Made by a program: the position numbers and the translations under genes
Part shown: positions 8,305 to 16,692 of the stretch, in pieces
How the letters are laid out: every line of letters starts with the position of its first letter
Position numbering within the stretch: the first letter of the stretch is position 1
From: a virus
IMG/VR virus record: IMGVR_UViG_3300033993_000697
Span: 1-24,971 of that record
Direction: 5' to 3' (one strand)
Length of the DNA stretch: 24,971 bases
Notes under the pieces: generated by a model
Databases searched by the model: none
What the model was told of the DNA's origin: nothing
What the model saw: the letters and a program-made list of their open reading frames with translations, nothing else

Positions 8305-8645
8305 AAGCCAAGGGCGACAGCGCTCCGTTAACTTGGCGTAAAGTTGAGCGCATCAGTTATGGGGAGTTAGGTTTAACTGAGGCTCAATTTTGGAAATGCA
8401 CCCCGCGTTATTGGCGCTTAAAACTTGAGGGAATGCGTGAGGCACAGACGCAAGCTTATCGCAATCAGTGGGAAATTACACGCTGGGCCGTTGCCACAAC
8501 TATGGCACCACACCTAAAAAAACCCATCGAGCCGAAACGCTTGTTAACTTTTCCATGGGAGGAGCCCGAGTTTATATCAATACACGAAGCAGTTAAGTTA
8601 TATTCGCATGTCTTTGATAAACTTACACCAGACGCGATAGCATGA
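7975..8645 (+). CDS. Tail assembly chaperone GT fusion (-1 frameshift)
   Basis: After slipping on GGGAAAG at 8295-8301, reading continues in the -1 frame from GTA at 8301-8303 to TGA at 8643-8645 with no internal stop. It adds about 114 residues to G, for roughly 223 in total. The T part contains ISYGELGLTEAQFW and YWRLKLEGMREA, like T regions of tail chaperones. The T frame has no ATG before 8433, so most of it can be made only by frameshift. The 3' end overlaps the DUF3168-like gene by 4 nt. Confidence 0.85.
8295..8337 (+). promoter_or_regulatory. Programmed -1 frameshift signal
   Basis: The heptamer G-GGA-AAG is in the correct phase of gene G (codons GAG, GGA, AAG, TAA) and is the slippery sequence known from lambda G/GT. 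A perfect 6-bp stem, GCCAAG at 8307-8312 with CTTGGC at 8332-8337, starts 5 nt after it and could stimulate slippage. The zero-frame stop immediately follows the slippery site. Confidence 0.87.
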
Positions 8646-9049
8646 GCGCCCCCATTAAAATAGCCTATAACATCCTCAGCAATTACTCAGCGCTCACGGC
8701 GTTAGTTAGTACACGCTTAAACCCCTTGCGCATTCCGCAAGAGTCTGCTTTTCCTGCAATAAGTTACAACCTTGTTAGCATAATTACTAGCCCAACCAAC
8801 ACTAGCCACAGCCGTACAGACTTTGCACGGGTGCAGGTTAATTCTTTTGGCACTACATTCGCAAGCGCTACGGCGGTCGCTGAGCAAGTAAGGGCAGCGT
8901 TTGAGGCTGCTACATTGCCAGCAACTTTTAACGGCGTTAAATGTCAAACAATAGAACTAGACAGCGAGGTGCAATTAACCGACGACGAGGCAGGGTTTGC
9001 TGGAGTCTACCAAGTTTCACAGGACTTTATAATTAATTACACAAGGTAA
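8642..9049 (+). CDS. DUF3168-like tail terminator/completion protein
   Basis: The 135-residue protein has the DUF3168 (gp17/lambda U-like) pattern: PIKIAYNILSNYSALTALVSTRL at the N-terminus, PQESAFPAISYNLVS, a central RTDFARVQVNSFG strand-turn, and a C-terminal GVYQVSQDFIINY strand. Such proteins cap the tail at the head-proximal end. Its place after the chaperone rather than before the tail tube is unusual. It overlaps the GT stop (ATGA) and the tape measure start (TAATG). Confidence 0.85.
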   Translation: MSAPIKIAYNILSNYSALTALVSTRLNPLRIPQESAFPAISYNLVSIITSPTNTSHSRTDFARVQVNSFGTTFASATAVAEQVRAAFEAATLPATFNGVKCQTIELDSEVQLTDDEAGFAGVYQVSQDFIINYTR

Positions 9050-10872
9050 TGGCAAGGTCTTTAAACATAGTTATCGGCGCAGACATTGAAAAGCTGCAGA
9101 AAGGTTTTAACGATGCCGTCAGTGTAGTACAATCTAGCGGCAAGAAGATGAGCGAGGCGGCCGCAGAAACCGCTAAAAGCATACAGGATAGGCTTGCTTC
9201 TATTGCTACCAAAAACCCGACAGCGGGAACTGTTCGGCAGTTGACAAACCTAGCCATGGAGGCCAGGGCTTTGGGTCCTGAGTTTGCCGGGGTTGCTAAT
9301 CAAATTATACAGCAAGCGGGTAGAATTAAGGATAGCATTGGCGATGCACGGGCTGAGGTTGGATATTTTGCAAGTGACACTAGAAGACTCGATGCGGTCT
9401 TGGGTGGAGTGCAAGCAGTTGCTGGGGCGTTTAGTGCGGTAGAGGGCGCTGCTGCTTTGTTGGGTGTAGAAAACAAAGAGCTACAGCAGACAATGGTAAA
9501 ACTGCAAGGCGCTATTGCGTTGGTTAATGGAGTTACTGCAATCCAAAAAGCACTTGAACAAGAATCTATGTTCATGAAGGGGCTTAGCACTGCAGCAACA
9601 AAAGTGCAGACATTTGTTTTAGGGCAAGCAACAGTTGCAGCCCGTGCTTATGCCGCCGCTTTGGTTGCCACTGGAGCAGGTGCTATTATTGCAGGCCTTG
9701 CTTTAATTTATAGCGCATTGCAAGACAATGCAGACGCAGCAGAAAAAGCAGAAGAGGCACAAAAAAAATATGCCGATGAATTAGCAAAAAGCAATTCTCG
9801 AGCTGTTAAGTTTGTAGAAAGCCGTTTAAAACAACGCGAAGAAATCGCAAAGAAAGAGGCGCAACTTGCAGGCAAAAGCCAAGCGGATATTTTAAAAATT
9901 GAACAAGCTTATTTAAATAAAAGAATTGCGGCCTACAAGTCTATGCAAGAAGACGTAGGCGTTGAGTCGGAGCTATATGCTGAATTAGCAGAAAAACTAC
10001 AACTTGCACAAGATGAATTAACTTTAAAAGGTTTAGATATTCAAATAGAGGCTGCTCAACAAATAAGAGCAGAAAGAAAAAAAGGTGCAGATCAAACCAA
10101 AAAAGAAAATGAAGAAATAGCCAAGAGCGCCGAAGAAACTGCAAAGGCAGAAGCTAGTTTTGTAGAATGGTTAGAAAAGAAAAGATTTGAGACAGGCGAG
10201 AAGGCAAAAAAGAAAGCCATTGAAGATGCTAAATTATTAACAGCAGCAAATCTACAAGCCGGCACAGCAAACACGCCCGTATATTTAGACGTAAAAATAA
10301 ATCCAGTAAGTTATAGCGAAGCGGCAAAGGACATACAAAAAGCAACGCAAGCTTTAAACTCTGCTTTTGCTACATTGCAAGCAGATGCAGCCGCGTCTTT
10401 TGGTCAATTCCTTGGCGATCTAGCAACAGGCGAAAAAGAAGCTGGCAAGAACTTCGGTAAAAACATGCTCGGCGCTATTGCTGCTTTCATGGATTCTTTG
10501 GGTAAGGCTTTAGTTGCTACAGCTTTGGCTTCCCAAGCTTTCCAAAAATTAGTTTTAACAAACCCAGCGGCGGCGGCGGCGGCTGGTATTGCTTTGATTG
10601 CAGGCGCAACCATTGTGCGCAATTCGTTAAAGCAAGGCCCAGAGGTTAAAGCCTTTGCCGAGGGTGGTATTGTTAGCGGTCCGACGTTGGGCCTTGTTGG
10701 TGAATACCCGGGCGCAAGTTCTAACCCAGAGGTAATTGCACCACTTGACAAATTGAAGGGAATGCTAAACATGAATAACAACAACAGCGGGTTTATTGCA
10801 AGTACTACAATACAAGGCCGAGACTTAGCAATAGTTTTGGAAAGATATAATAAAGACGCACGCCGTGGCTAG
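9049..10872 (+). CDS. Tape measure protein
   Basis: 607 residues. The N-terminal domain has helices (ADIEKLQKGFNDAV). A hydrophobic segment lies near 195-224, a long charged coiled coil at about 225-395, and a second hydrophobic Ala-rich segment near 503-525. The C-terminal EGGIVSGPTLGLVGE is a recurring tape-measure ending. It sets tail length and crosses into the host at injection. At about 1.5 angstrom per residue it implies a tail near 90 nm. It overlaps the next gene by 8 nt. Confidence 0.92.
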   Translation: MARSLNIVIGADIEKLQKGFNDAVSVVQSSGKKMSEAAAETAKSIQDRLASIATKNPTAGTVRQLTNLAMEARALGPEFAGVANQIIQQAGRIKDSIGDARAEVGYFASDTRRLDAVLGGVQAVAGAFSAVEGAAALLGVENKELQQTMVKLQGAIALVNGVTAIQKALEQESMFMKGLSTAATKVQTFVLGQATVAARAYAAALVATGAGAIIAGLALIYSALQDNADAAEKAEEAQKKYADELAKSNSRAVKFVESRLKQREEIAKKEAQLAGKSQADILKIEQAYLNKRIAAYKSMQEDVGVESELYAELAEKLQLAQDELTLKGLDIQIEAAQQIRAERKKGADQTKKENEEIAKSAEETAKAEASFVEWLEKKRFETGEKAKKKAIEDAKLLTAANLQAGTANTPVYLDVKINPVSYSEAAKDIQKATQALNSAFATLQADAAASFGQFLGDLATGEKEAGKNFGKNMLGAIAAFMDSLGKALVATALASQAFQKLVLTNPAAAAAAGIALIAGATIVRNSLKQGPEVKAFAEGGIVSGPTLGLVGEYPGASSNPEVIAPLDKLKGMLNMNNNNSGFIASTTIQGRDLAIVLERYNKDARRG

Positions 10873-13381
10873 AAAATACTTTGGTTCTTTTTATTCCGTG
10901 ACAGGCAAACTGCATCGCGTTGAGATTTGGGACGGGCCAACAGGTACGACTCCAGAGATACAGGCAAGTCTTTACGCCGCCCGAGTGCAAGCCGCAGGGG
11001 GATATCAGGAGGGCGCAGGGTGTCTGCTTGAGAAATTGCAAGGTCTTAACGCCTCTATTGAGTTGACGCTTGGAGGCAATGGCTACGAAATAGAACGCGA
11101 AGGCCAAGGCGACACATTCTATCAAAATGCCATCCGACCTTCACGCTCCACATCTTTTTGGGTCATGCCATCCAATACTGTACTGGGCGAGTTTAAAGCC
11201 ATAGCCACAACCTCAGAACAATTTTGGGCTGTGCTTATTTACCAAGATAATTCTTTGGTGCACGTGGGCCGAGTTCTTGCAGATCAAATGACATTCCAAC
11301 GCGAAGCCATAGAAGCCAAGCCTGTTATTTCTTTGGGTGCTGTAGATGGTTTAGAATTGCTAAGCGGTTACAAGGTAGAATCTTCGTGGTTTACCGATGG
11401 CAAAATAACTATAGCACAGTTATTTCGTCGGTGCTTAGATGAGTTGGCGCTCAAAGATTATTGGGTTGTAGCGGGAACTGAAACAGATTATTTTAGAGAC
11501 GCTGTTGCGCCGTTTTCTTTGGATGCTACACGCAAAGGCATTGACCTTTTGCAGGTTGATCTAAATACATTTGTCGACGATTACGACCAATTTAAAGATA
11601 TTAAAGCCACCGACATTTCTGCTTTCCAATATGCGGAAAGTAATATGATGGATTGCAAGGCTGCACTAAAGCAAGTTTGTGAAATATTGCAGGCTAGATT
11701 TATGCTAGAGATTGGAAAGTATTGGCTTGTTTCTGCGACTGAATACCTAGATGCAACTGTTGCTTATCGCCAGTTTAATTACACGCTGCAATATATTGGA
11801 ACCGGCACCTACACGCACGCTGTGCAACTTGGTAACGACACACGCCCGCAATGGATAGCCAAACCATCACTAAGCTACCAGGCAGCTGCTAAGTACGTGC
11901 AGATTGACACAGAGCGAATGCTAGGTGCTACTGCATACAGAACATATGCAAACCAATCCGATACTTTTTTTGCCAAAACATTTACAGGGGTTCCAACTGG
12001 AACAACGCCAGACGAAGCACCTTTAAGAATCCGCTTTGCTGTTAAATTTGCACGGCATACATTTACCACATCGCCAACGGGCCCAGAGGATAAATCGGAT
12101 GTAGCAATTACAATTTATTTAAGGGATGGAGGCACTGGCTACCGGGTGTTAGATTTAAATACTTTGCTATGGGTTAGCGCTGCGTCTGCGCCTACTAGCA
12201 CATTTATTGAAACGATTGCTAACGACTTTCAAAATAGCAACTGGACCAGCTTTGTTTTTGACAAACAAGTAAGCAGCCCGCCTGCAGGCTTTACAATTTT
12301 AGAGGTTAAAATAAACTGGGTTAAAGCCGTTAAACAGAAATATAATATATTTGGCGGCACGGGTGCATACAATGAATTTTTTAAACCATTTTGGGGATCT
12401 ATTCAATTAGCCTTTGCGGACGCATCGCCCTACAAAAACCCCGATTTTACTTTTAACATAACTGAAACCTACACGCCCGACAACGCGAATGCCGTTAATT
12501 CTACGCCGATAATTTTAGAGCCAAAGTATTACAGCAGCTCTAGCAAATATGCCATCGGAAACATAGAGGCTTACAACTCAAGTAACCAGTGGGTAATTGC
12601 TGACGATTGGCGTGGTGGTTGGGATTCTGTGACACATGGCACGCCTACCGAAATGCTAGGCCAAGGCATTGCGGGATTGTACAAGGACTTTGTGCCATCA
12701 ATACAGGGCACGTGGGCAGATGCAGGAACTTTGACGGCCATCAAATCACTCTACTTTGATAATTACAAATGGTTAATAAACGGCGCTGTTTATACTGCAC
12801 GGTCCGAGCAATGGGCTGGCGAGTGGTTGGGATTGGTTCCAATATACACTGGGCTAACCTCATCAGGCGAAGGGCTTAAAGTTGGCACTGGTTTAAAGGA
12901 TCGTGTTAATTACCAAGACGAGCAGATAGGAAGGCTAAACGATTCGGTACAGCGCACGCCTGCATTAGTTCTTAATTACCTGGTAAACGATGCCGATGGT
13001 GCGCCCGCAACTACACCAACGCTTAACACACGTTACGAGGTAATGGTGCATTTTGACAATGCAGCACAGCAGATGTCTTGGCACCTCCAAGAGCATAACG
13101 CCTCTGTGGTATACACCAACGGAACGCACACAATTACTAACGGCTACGAGTTAATTATTTGTAATACTGCTGACGGTAATGTAACTGTGAACTTGCCAAA
13201 CGCCACAGAGAGCAAAGGCAAAAAATACTACTTTATTAAAAAAGCTAACCCGCATGTAGTGACTATAAGCGGCGGCGCGTATAATATAAACGGCTCAAGT
13301 ACAACTACTATAAATTCACAATACGGCAGCAAGACAATTATAAGCGACGGCTCCCAGTGGTATATTATTAGCAGCATTTAA
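10865..13381 (+). CDS. Tail hub / distal tail fusion protein with fibre-like C-terminus
   Basis: 838 residues, starting at GTG 10865 inside the tape measure gene. The N-terminal part (KYFGSFYSVTGKLHRVEIWD, then IELTLGGNGYEIE and SLGAVDGLELL) resembles the baseplate-hub proteins of Bacteroidota siphophages that combine Dit/Tal-like roles. Residues 36-62 are an extra motif also encoded alone at 13709. The C-terminal roughly 90 residues (VTVNLPNATESKGKKYYFIKK ... SDGSQWYII) match a recurrent beta-rich fibre tip module. No peptidase or glycosidase catalytic motif was found. The role in host contact is inferred from position. Confidence 0.75.
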   Translation: MARKYFGSFYSVTGKLHRVEIWDGPTGTTPEIQASLYAARVQAAGGYQEGAGCLLEKLQGLNASIELTLGGNGYEIEREGQGDTFYQNAIRPSRSTSFWVMPSNTVLGEFKAIATTSEQFWAVLIYQDNSLVHVGRVLADQMTFQREAIEAKPVISLGAVDGLELLSGYKVESSWFTDGKITIAQLFRRCLDELALKDYWVVAGTETDYFRDAVAPFSLDATRKGIDLLQVDLNTFVDDYDQFKDIKATDISAFQYAESNMMDCKAALKQVCEILQARFMLEIGKYWLVSATEYLDATVAYRQFNYTLQYIGTGTYTHAVQLGNDTRPQWIAKPSLSYQAAAKYVQIDTERMLGATAYRTYANQSDTFFAKTFTGVPTGTTPDEAPLRIRFAVKFARHTFTTSPTGPEDKSDVAITIYLRDGGTGYRVLDLNTLLWVSAASAPTSTFIETIANDFQNSNWTSFVFDKQVSSPPAGFTILEVKINWVKAVKQKYNIFGGTGAYNEFFKPFWGSIQLAFADASPYKNPDFTFNITETYTPDNANAVNSTPIILEPKYYSSSSKYAIGNIEAYNSSNQWVIADDWRGGWDSVTHGTPTEMLGQGIAGLYKDFVPSIQGTWADAGTLTAIKSLYFDNYKWLINGAVYTARSEQWAGEWLGLVPIYTGLTSSGEGLKVGTGLKDRVNYQDEQIGRLNDSVQRTPALVLNYLVNDADGAPATTPTLNTRYEVMVHFDNAAQQMSWHLQEHNASVVYTNGTHTITNGYELIICNTADGNVTVNLPNATESKGKKYYFIKKANPHVVTISGGAYNINGSSTTTINSQYGSKTIISDGSQWYIISSI

Positions 13382-13419
13382 TTTGTTAACACCTTGCTTT
13401 TAATGTGTTTGTAAATTGC
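13381..13419 (+). promoter_or_regulatory. Two-box promoter-like element before the tail-tip genes
   Basis: ATTTGTTAACAC at 13381-13392 and TTGTAAATTGC at 13409-13419 are 16 nt apart, matching the element at 2566-2604 in both boxes and spacing. A TTTG at 13382-13385 followed after 18 nt by TGTGTTTG (13404-13411) is an alternative reading as -33/-7. The next ATG is 7 nt downstream of the second box. It lies almost entirely in the 45-nt gap after the hub gene. Confidence 0.6.
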
Positions 13420-13426
13420 GGGTACT

Positions 13427-13705
13427 ATGGCACAAGCAAGCGCAGACATTATTGCAGGCTCGCAGGGTTTTAAATACCACGCGGCTGCGACAGTTACCTC
13501 AGTTAGTTATGACGCAGTTGTACCTACCGAGGACACTGTATTTACTTCTTTTACCGTAACCCAAGAGAATGGCACGGCCACCAATGTACTAAGTGCAAGG
13601 GGTATGTCGGGAGTAACTTTTCAGCAGGGGGCATACTTGCCAGCAGGTAAGGGCAACAAAATTACTGGCTTCATTATTAGCAGCGGCTCTGTAATTGGTT
13701 ATTAA
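13427..13705 (+). CDS. Small beta-rich virion protein, unknown function
   Basis: The 92-residue protein is rich in Gly, Ser, Thr, Val and Ala, with alternating strand-like patterns and no helix, signal peptide or membrane segment. The segment VVPTEDTVFTSFTV and the ending ITGFIISSGSVIGY recall small beta-structured tail-tip or decoration proteins seen next to fibres in Bacteroidota phages. It is the first gene after the 13381 promoter-like element, suggesting strong or separate expression. No precise role can be given. Confidence 0.7.
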   Translation: MAQASADIIAGSQGFKYHAAATVTSVSYDAVVPTEDTVFTSFTVTQENGTATNVLSARGMSGVTFQQGAYLPAGKGNKITGFIISSGSVIGY

Positions 13706-13708
13706 AAA

Positions 13709-13864
13709 ATGCTAGTAACTCAAAACCTCGGAATTGGCACGCGAGGGACAGCTTACAAAGGTCAGGGCTGGGCTCTGGTTAAGTTGTATAAAGCGCGTGT
13801 AACTGCAGACGGTGGCTATTACGAAGGCATCGGCTGCTTACTTCGAAAACTTAACAACTTATAA
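13709..13864 (+). CDS. 51-aa protein carrying the tail-hub ARV-GGY-EG motif
   Basis: ATG at 13709 and TAA at 13862-13864 give 51 residues, packed between neighbours with 2-3 nt gaps. Residues 26-51 (KLYKARVTADGGYYEG followed by GCLLRKL) match residues 36-61 of the hub protein at 18 of 26 positions. The DNA is diverged, so this is not a recent duplication. The N-terminal 25 residues (QNLGIGTRGTAYKGQGW) differ. It is probably a tail-tip-associated component or adaptor; the function of the motif is unknown to me. Confidence 0.75.
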   Translation: MLVTQNLGIGTRGTAYKGQGWALVKLYKARVTADGGYYEGIGCLLRKLNNL

Positions 13865-13866
13865 AA

Positions 13867-15660
13867 ATGAGCGACTTATTAAATAGTGCGTCCTTAGTAA
13901 TGATACCCAGTGGGTATAAAGAGGACACAGTGTACAGCGTTGTCCCTTCTGACGGAAGCGGCGACCTATCTTTTACCCGAGCATCCAACGGAACCCGTGT
14001 AAATAGTGCGGGATTGGTTGAGGTATGTCCGTGGAATTTGATAACCTATTCGGAGCAAATAGACAATCCTGCTTGGGCAAAAGAGGCGGGTAATTCAATT
14101 ATTGCCGATACTACAACCGCACCCTATGGAACATTAACCGCAGACACAATTAGCGTGGCTTCAAGTTTCAATATGAATACCTATGAAATTGTGTCAACAA
14201 ATGAAGGTATTCATACATATTCAGTTTATTTAAAAAAGAATGTTACAAATTTAATTTCACTTTATATATACCAAACTTTTGGTGCAAGTGGATTTAAAGC
14301 ATTAGGAGAAATAAATTTTGACAATGGAACATTTACGGTAAGTGTAGGAACGGGAACAATTGAAAGCGTGGGCAATGGTTGGTTTCGTTTAACCCTTACA
14401 GCAACTTTATTAAGCGGAGCAAATTCTTGCGGATTTTATACATCATCCACAACGGGAACGCGTACCGTATATGCGTGGGGCGCACAACTAAACATCGGCT
14501 CAACCGCCAAACCCTATTTCCCCACTACCGACCGCCTAAATGTTCCACGCCTAACTTATCAAAATGGCGGGGGCGGGTGTCCGTCGTTACTACTTGAAAA
14601 GCAAAGTACGAATTTGTTTAGTTATAGTGAACAGTTTGATAATGCTTATTGGTCAGTAGTAGAAGTTAGTGTTGGGGCAAATGTTACAACAAGCCCCGAC
14701 GGAACGCAGAATGCGGATAGTATTATTGACAATGCTAACTCAGGCAGACACATTATTTATCGCGAATTGAACGGCAATTTGGCAACTACGAGAACTTTGT
14801 CGCTTTATGCTAAACAAAATTCATTGCGTTATTTGTTTATGAGTGTTACAAATGCGGGTGATTCTCATTGCTATTCTGCAATTTTTGATTTACAAACGGG
14901 AACGGTTAGCGCAACCAAAACAAATGGTGATGGTACATTAAGCGCGTCAATTCAAAGTGTCGGTAATGGCTATTATCGTTGTATTATTTCGGGAACAATG
15001 ACAAGCGGAACGGCGAATTTTTACCCTTTGATTGGCACAAGTGACCGCGCGGGATTCACGGGTAGTTTATTTTCAAATAACGCACCAATTTACGCGGGTA
15101 GCGGTCAATCAATTTACATTTGGGGCGCACAAGTCGAAGAATCATCCTACCCCACATCCTACATACCAACCACATCAGCAAGTGCCACAAGGGTGGCGGA
15201 TGCTTGTAGCAAGACGGGGATAAGTTCGTTGATTGGGCAGACGGAGGGGGTTGCTTTTATTGACTTTGATTTTAACGGCAATTATTCAAGTGGTGGAATT
15301 ATCCCGATTTCATTAGATGGAGGTGCTGGCAATGAATTGTATATGTGGATTCAAACAAATGGAACAACACTTTTTGAAGTATACAATTCATCTACGAGTC
15401 AAGTTGCAATCACAGGAAGTATTGGAGCAGTTGGTCGCAAAAAAATTGCATTTGCATATAAACAAAATGATTTTGCAGTTTACTTAAATGGCACACAAGT
15501 GGGAACTGACACAAGCGGAACTGTTCCAACAATGTCAAGATTGTTTGTAGGTAAATTTTATGCAAATGACACATATAATATAAACGCGGGTATTAACCAA
15601 GCCATCCTATTCAAAACCCGCCTAACCAACGCCGAACTTGCATCACTAACCACCATCTAA
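13867..15660 (+). CDS. Receptor-binding/tail fibre candidate with tandem binding modules
   Basis: 597 residues. After an N-terminal SFTRASNGTRVNSAGLVE segment come two related beta-sandwich-like modules, about 57-222 and 249-436. Both begin N-L-x-x-YSEQxDNxxW and share SVGNGxxR and WGAQ before a YIPTT-like end. A LamG/concanavalin-like C-terminal domain (about 455-597, with YKQNDFAVYLNGTQVG) follows. Such domains bind glycans. Base composition in parts is more AT-rich than in neighbouring genes, as often seen in exchanged receptor-binding genes. Host surface recognition is inferred. Confidence 0.75.
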   Translation: MSDLLNSASLVMIPSGYKEDTVYSVVPSDGSGDLSFTRASNGTRVNSAGLVEVCPWNLITYSEQIDNPAWAKEAGNSIIADTTTAPYGTLTADTISVASSFNMNTYEIVSTNEGIHTYSVYLKKNVTNLISLYIYQTFGASGFKALGEINFDNGTFTVSVGTGTIESVGNGWFRLTLTATLLSGANSCGFYTSSTTGTRTVYAWGAQLNIGSTAKPYFPTTDRLNVPRLTYQNGGGGCPSLLLEKQSTNLFSYSEQFDNAYWSVVEVSVGANVTTSPDGTQNADSIIDNANSGRHIIYRELNGNLATTRTLSLYAKQNSLRYLFMSVTNAGDSHCYSAIFDLQTGTVSATKTNGDGTLSASIQSVGNGYYRCIISGTMTSGTANFYPLIGTSDRAGFTGSLFSNNAPIYAGSGQSIYIWGAQVEESSYPTSYIPTTSASATRVADACSKTGISSLIGQTEGVAFIDFDFNGNYSSGGIIPISLDGGAGNELYMWIQTNGTTLFEVYNSSTSQVAITGSIGAVGRKKIAFAYKQNDFAVYLNGTQVGTDTSGTVPTMSRLFVGKFYANDTYNINAGINQAILFKTRLTNAELASLTTI

Positions 15661-15661
15661 A

Positions 15662-16051
15662 ATGAAAACTTTCGCTAAATTCGAGTTCACCCCTACACAA
15701 TGGGCAACACTTCGCAAGTTAATAGAGCAAACCACAACCACACCCGACGGAACGGAAACAACTTCTTGGAAAGATTGTGCAGTTGTTGAAATTGGGTTTA
15801 TTGTGATTACGCCCGCCGTAATGGATGAAATGACAATAGTTACCCCCGCCGTTTTGAGCGACAAGTGGGCGGTAGACATTCTGTTTTATGCAGAACCACC
15901 CGCATCATTCGCCCCGTTTGAGGTTTGGCCTCCACCAATGGGAATACACACATTCAGCGGGGATGATTCACTTTATTTGAAGGGGTATTGTGCCAAGTTT
16001 CCAGAGTCGGACTATTGCAAACTACCTGAGCCTATAACAAGTATTAAATAA
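15662..16051 (+). CDS. 129-aa protein after the fibre gene, unknown function
   Basis: The protein starts with KFEFTPTQWATLRKLIEQ, then an E-T-T-S-W loop, then a beta region with repeated ITPAV/VTPAV (VIxTPAVxxE), and a Pro-rich WPPPMGIHTF before a Cys-containing end. It is placed directly after the receptor-binding candidate, where fibre chaperones or small tail proteins often occur. I do not recognise a family. It begins 1 nt after the fibre stop and shares a TAATG with the next gene. Confidence 0.65.
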   Translation: MKTFAKFEFTPTQWATLRKLIEQTTTTPDGTETTSWKDCAVVEIGFIVITPAVMDEMTIVTPAVLSDKWAVDILFYAEPPASFAPFEVWPPPMGIHTFSGDDSLYLKGYCAKFPESDYCKLPEPITSIK

Positions 16052-16332
16052 TGACTACGCCAAAAGTAAAACCCAATGCGCTACCTGTTAGCTTTGACCA
16101 ATTTCGTAAAAACCCGATTGCTGCCGTGGCTTTTTGTATGCTGTTGGCTGTTAGCTATTTGTATGTCGACCTTCGTTCAGGGTATAAAGAGCAGATTGAA
16201 AAGAGTAACCAGAAAATAGACGCTCTAGATTTAAAGATTGACCGACTAAGCTACGCCCTTAAAAAGTCCGACAGCGCCCTTGCTGCTGCTATTACCGAAA
16301 TTCGTATAATGAATACAATGAGAAAACTATGA
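16051..16332 (+). CDS. Small membrane protein with coiled coil, lysis-region
   Basis: 93 residues: a soluble N-terminus, one membrane segment at about 22-39 (NPIAAVAFCMLLAVSYLYV), then a charged coiled coil to the C-terminus. This N-in/C-out architecture would place the coiled coil in the periplasm, as for an inner-membrane spanin or a tail-associated membrane protein. It overlaps the next gene by 4 nt (ATGA). Position at the start of the lysis group supports a lysis role, but this is not proven. Confidence 0.65.
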   Translation: MTTPKVKPNALPVSFDQFRKNPIAAVAFCMLLAVSYLYVDLRSGYKEQIEKSNQKIDALDLKIDRLSYALKKSDSALAAAITEIRIMNTMRKL

Positions 16333-16691
16333 AACATTTTACTTTGATTTTTGCCGCCTCGTTATTTGTTGCTATTGTCGCAGTTCCACAGCCAAAGAGC
16401 AAAGCCGTGCCAGTGGATGAGGTAGACTTAATGCTACAAAAAATTAGCAGCCATCTACAAGAGGCGTCTGTTGCAACTGCTCAGGCACACGAAATGGGTG
16501 AGAAAATGGTAGAGAGCAAGGTGGCGGAAAAAGAAGAGTTAAAGCAGGCAGTTGTAGCTGCTGAGGCTAAGGCCGAGGTTTACGCTGCGCGAATGGTTTA
16601 CAGCGGAGTAGATACAACAATGCCAGCCAAAGGCGAGCCAATAGTTGACACGCTGAGTATAAACAATATGTTAAAACTTAACGGCTTGTAA
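16329..16691 (+). CDS. Exported coiled-coil protein, lysis-region
   Basis: 120 residues with a signal-peptide-like N-terminus (KHFTLIFAASLFVAIVAV, residues 2-19) without a lipobox Cys. It is followed by a long helical, coiled-coil region rich in Ala, Glu, Gln and Lys, and a short C-terminal segment. Translational overlap with the preceding membrane protein suggests that the two work together, perhaps across the periplasm. The function is unknown; spanin-like is one possibility. Confidence 0.6.
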   Translation: MKHFTLIFAASLFVAIVAVPQPKSKAVPVDEVDLMLQKISSHLQEASVATAQAHEMGEKMVESKVAEKEELKQAVVAAEAKAEVYAARMVYSGVDTTMPAKGEPIVDTLSINNMLKLNGL

Positions 16692-16692
16692 A

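Noticed and set aside
8433-8645. A separate gene starting at ATG 8433
   Set aside because: The frame is open back to the slippery site at 8295-8301 with coherent T-like sequence, so it is better explained as the end of the GT frameshift product.
10565-10585. (GCG)n repeat in the tape measure gene
   Set aside because: It encodes an Ala run in a hydrophobic segment and has no sign of regulatory or mobile function.
10404-10784. Minus-strand open frame of about 126 codons inside the tape measure gene
   Set aside because: It is a shadow of an Ala-rich coding region, with no promoter, no recognisable domain and no adjacent minus-strand genes.
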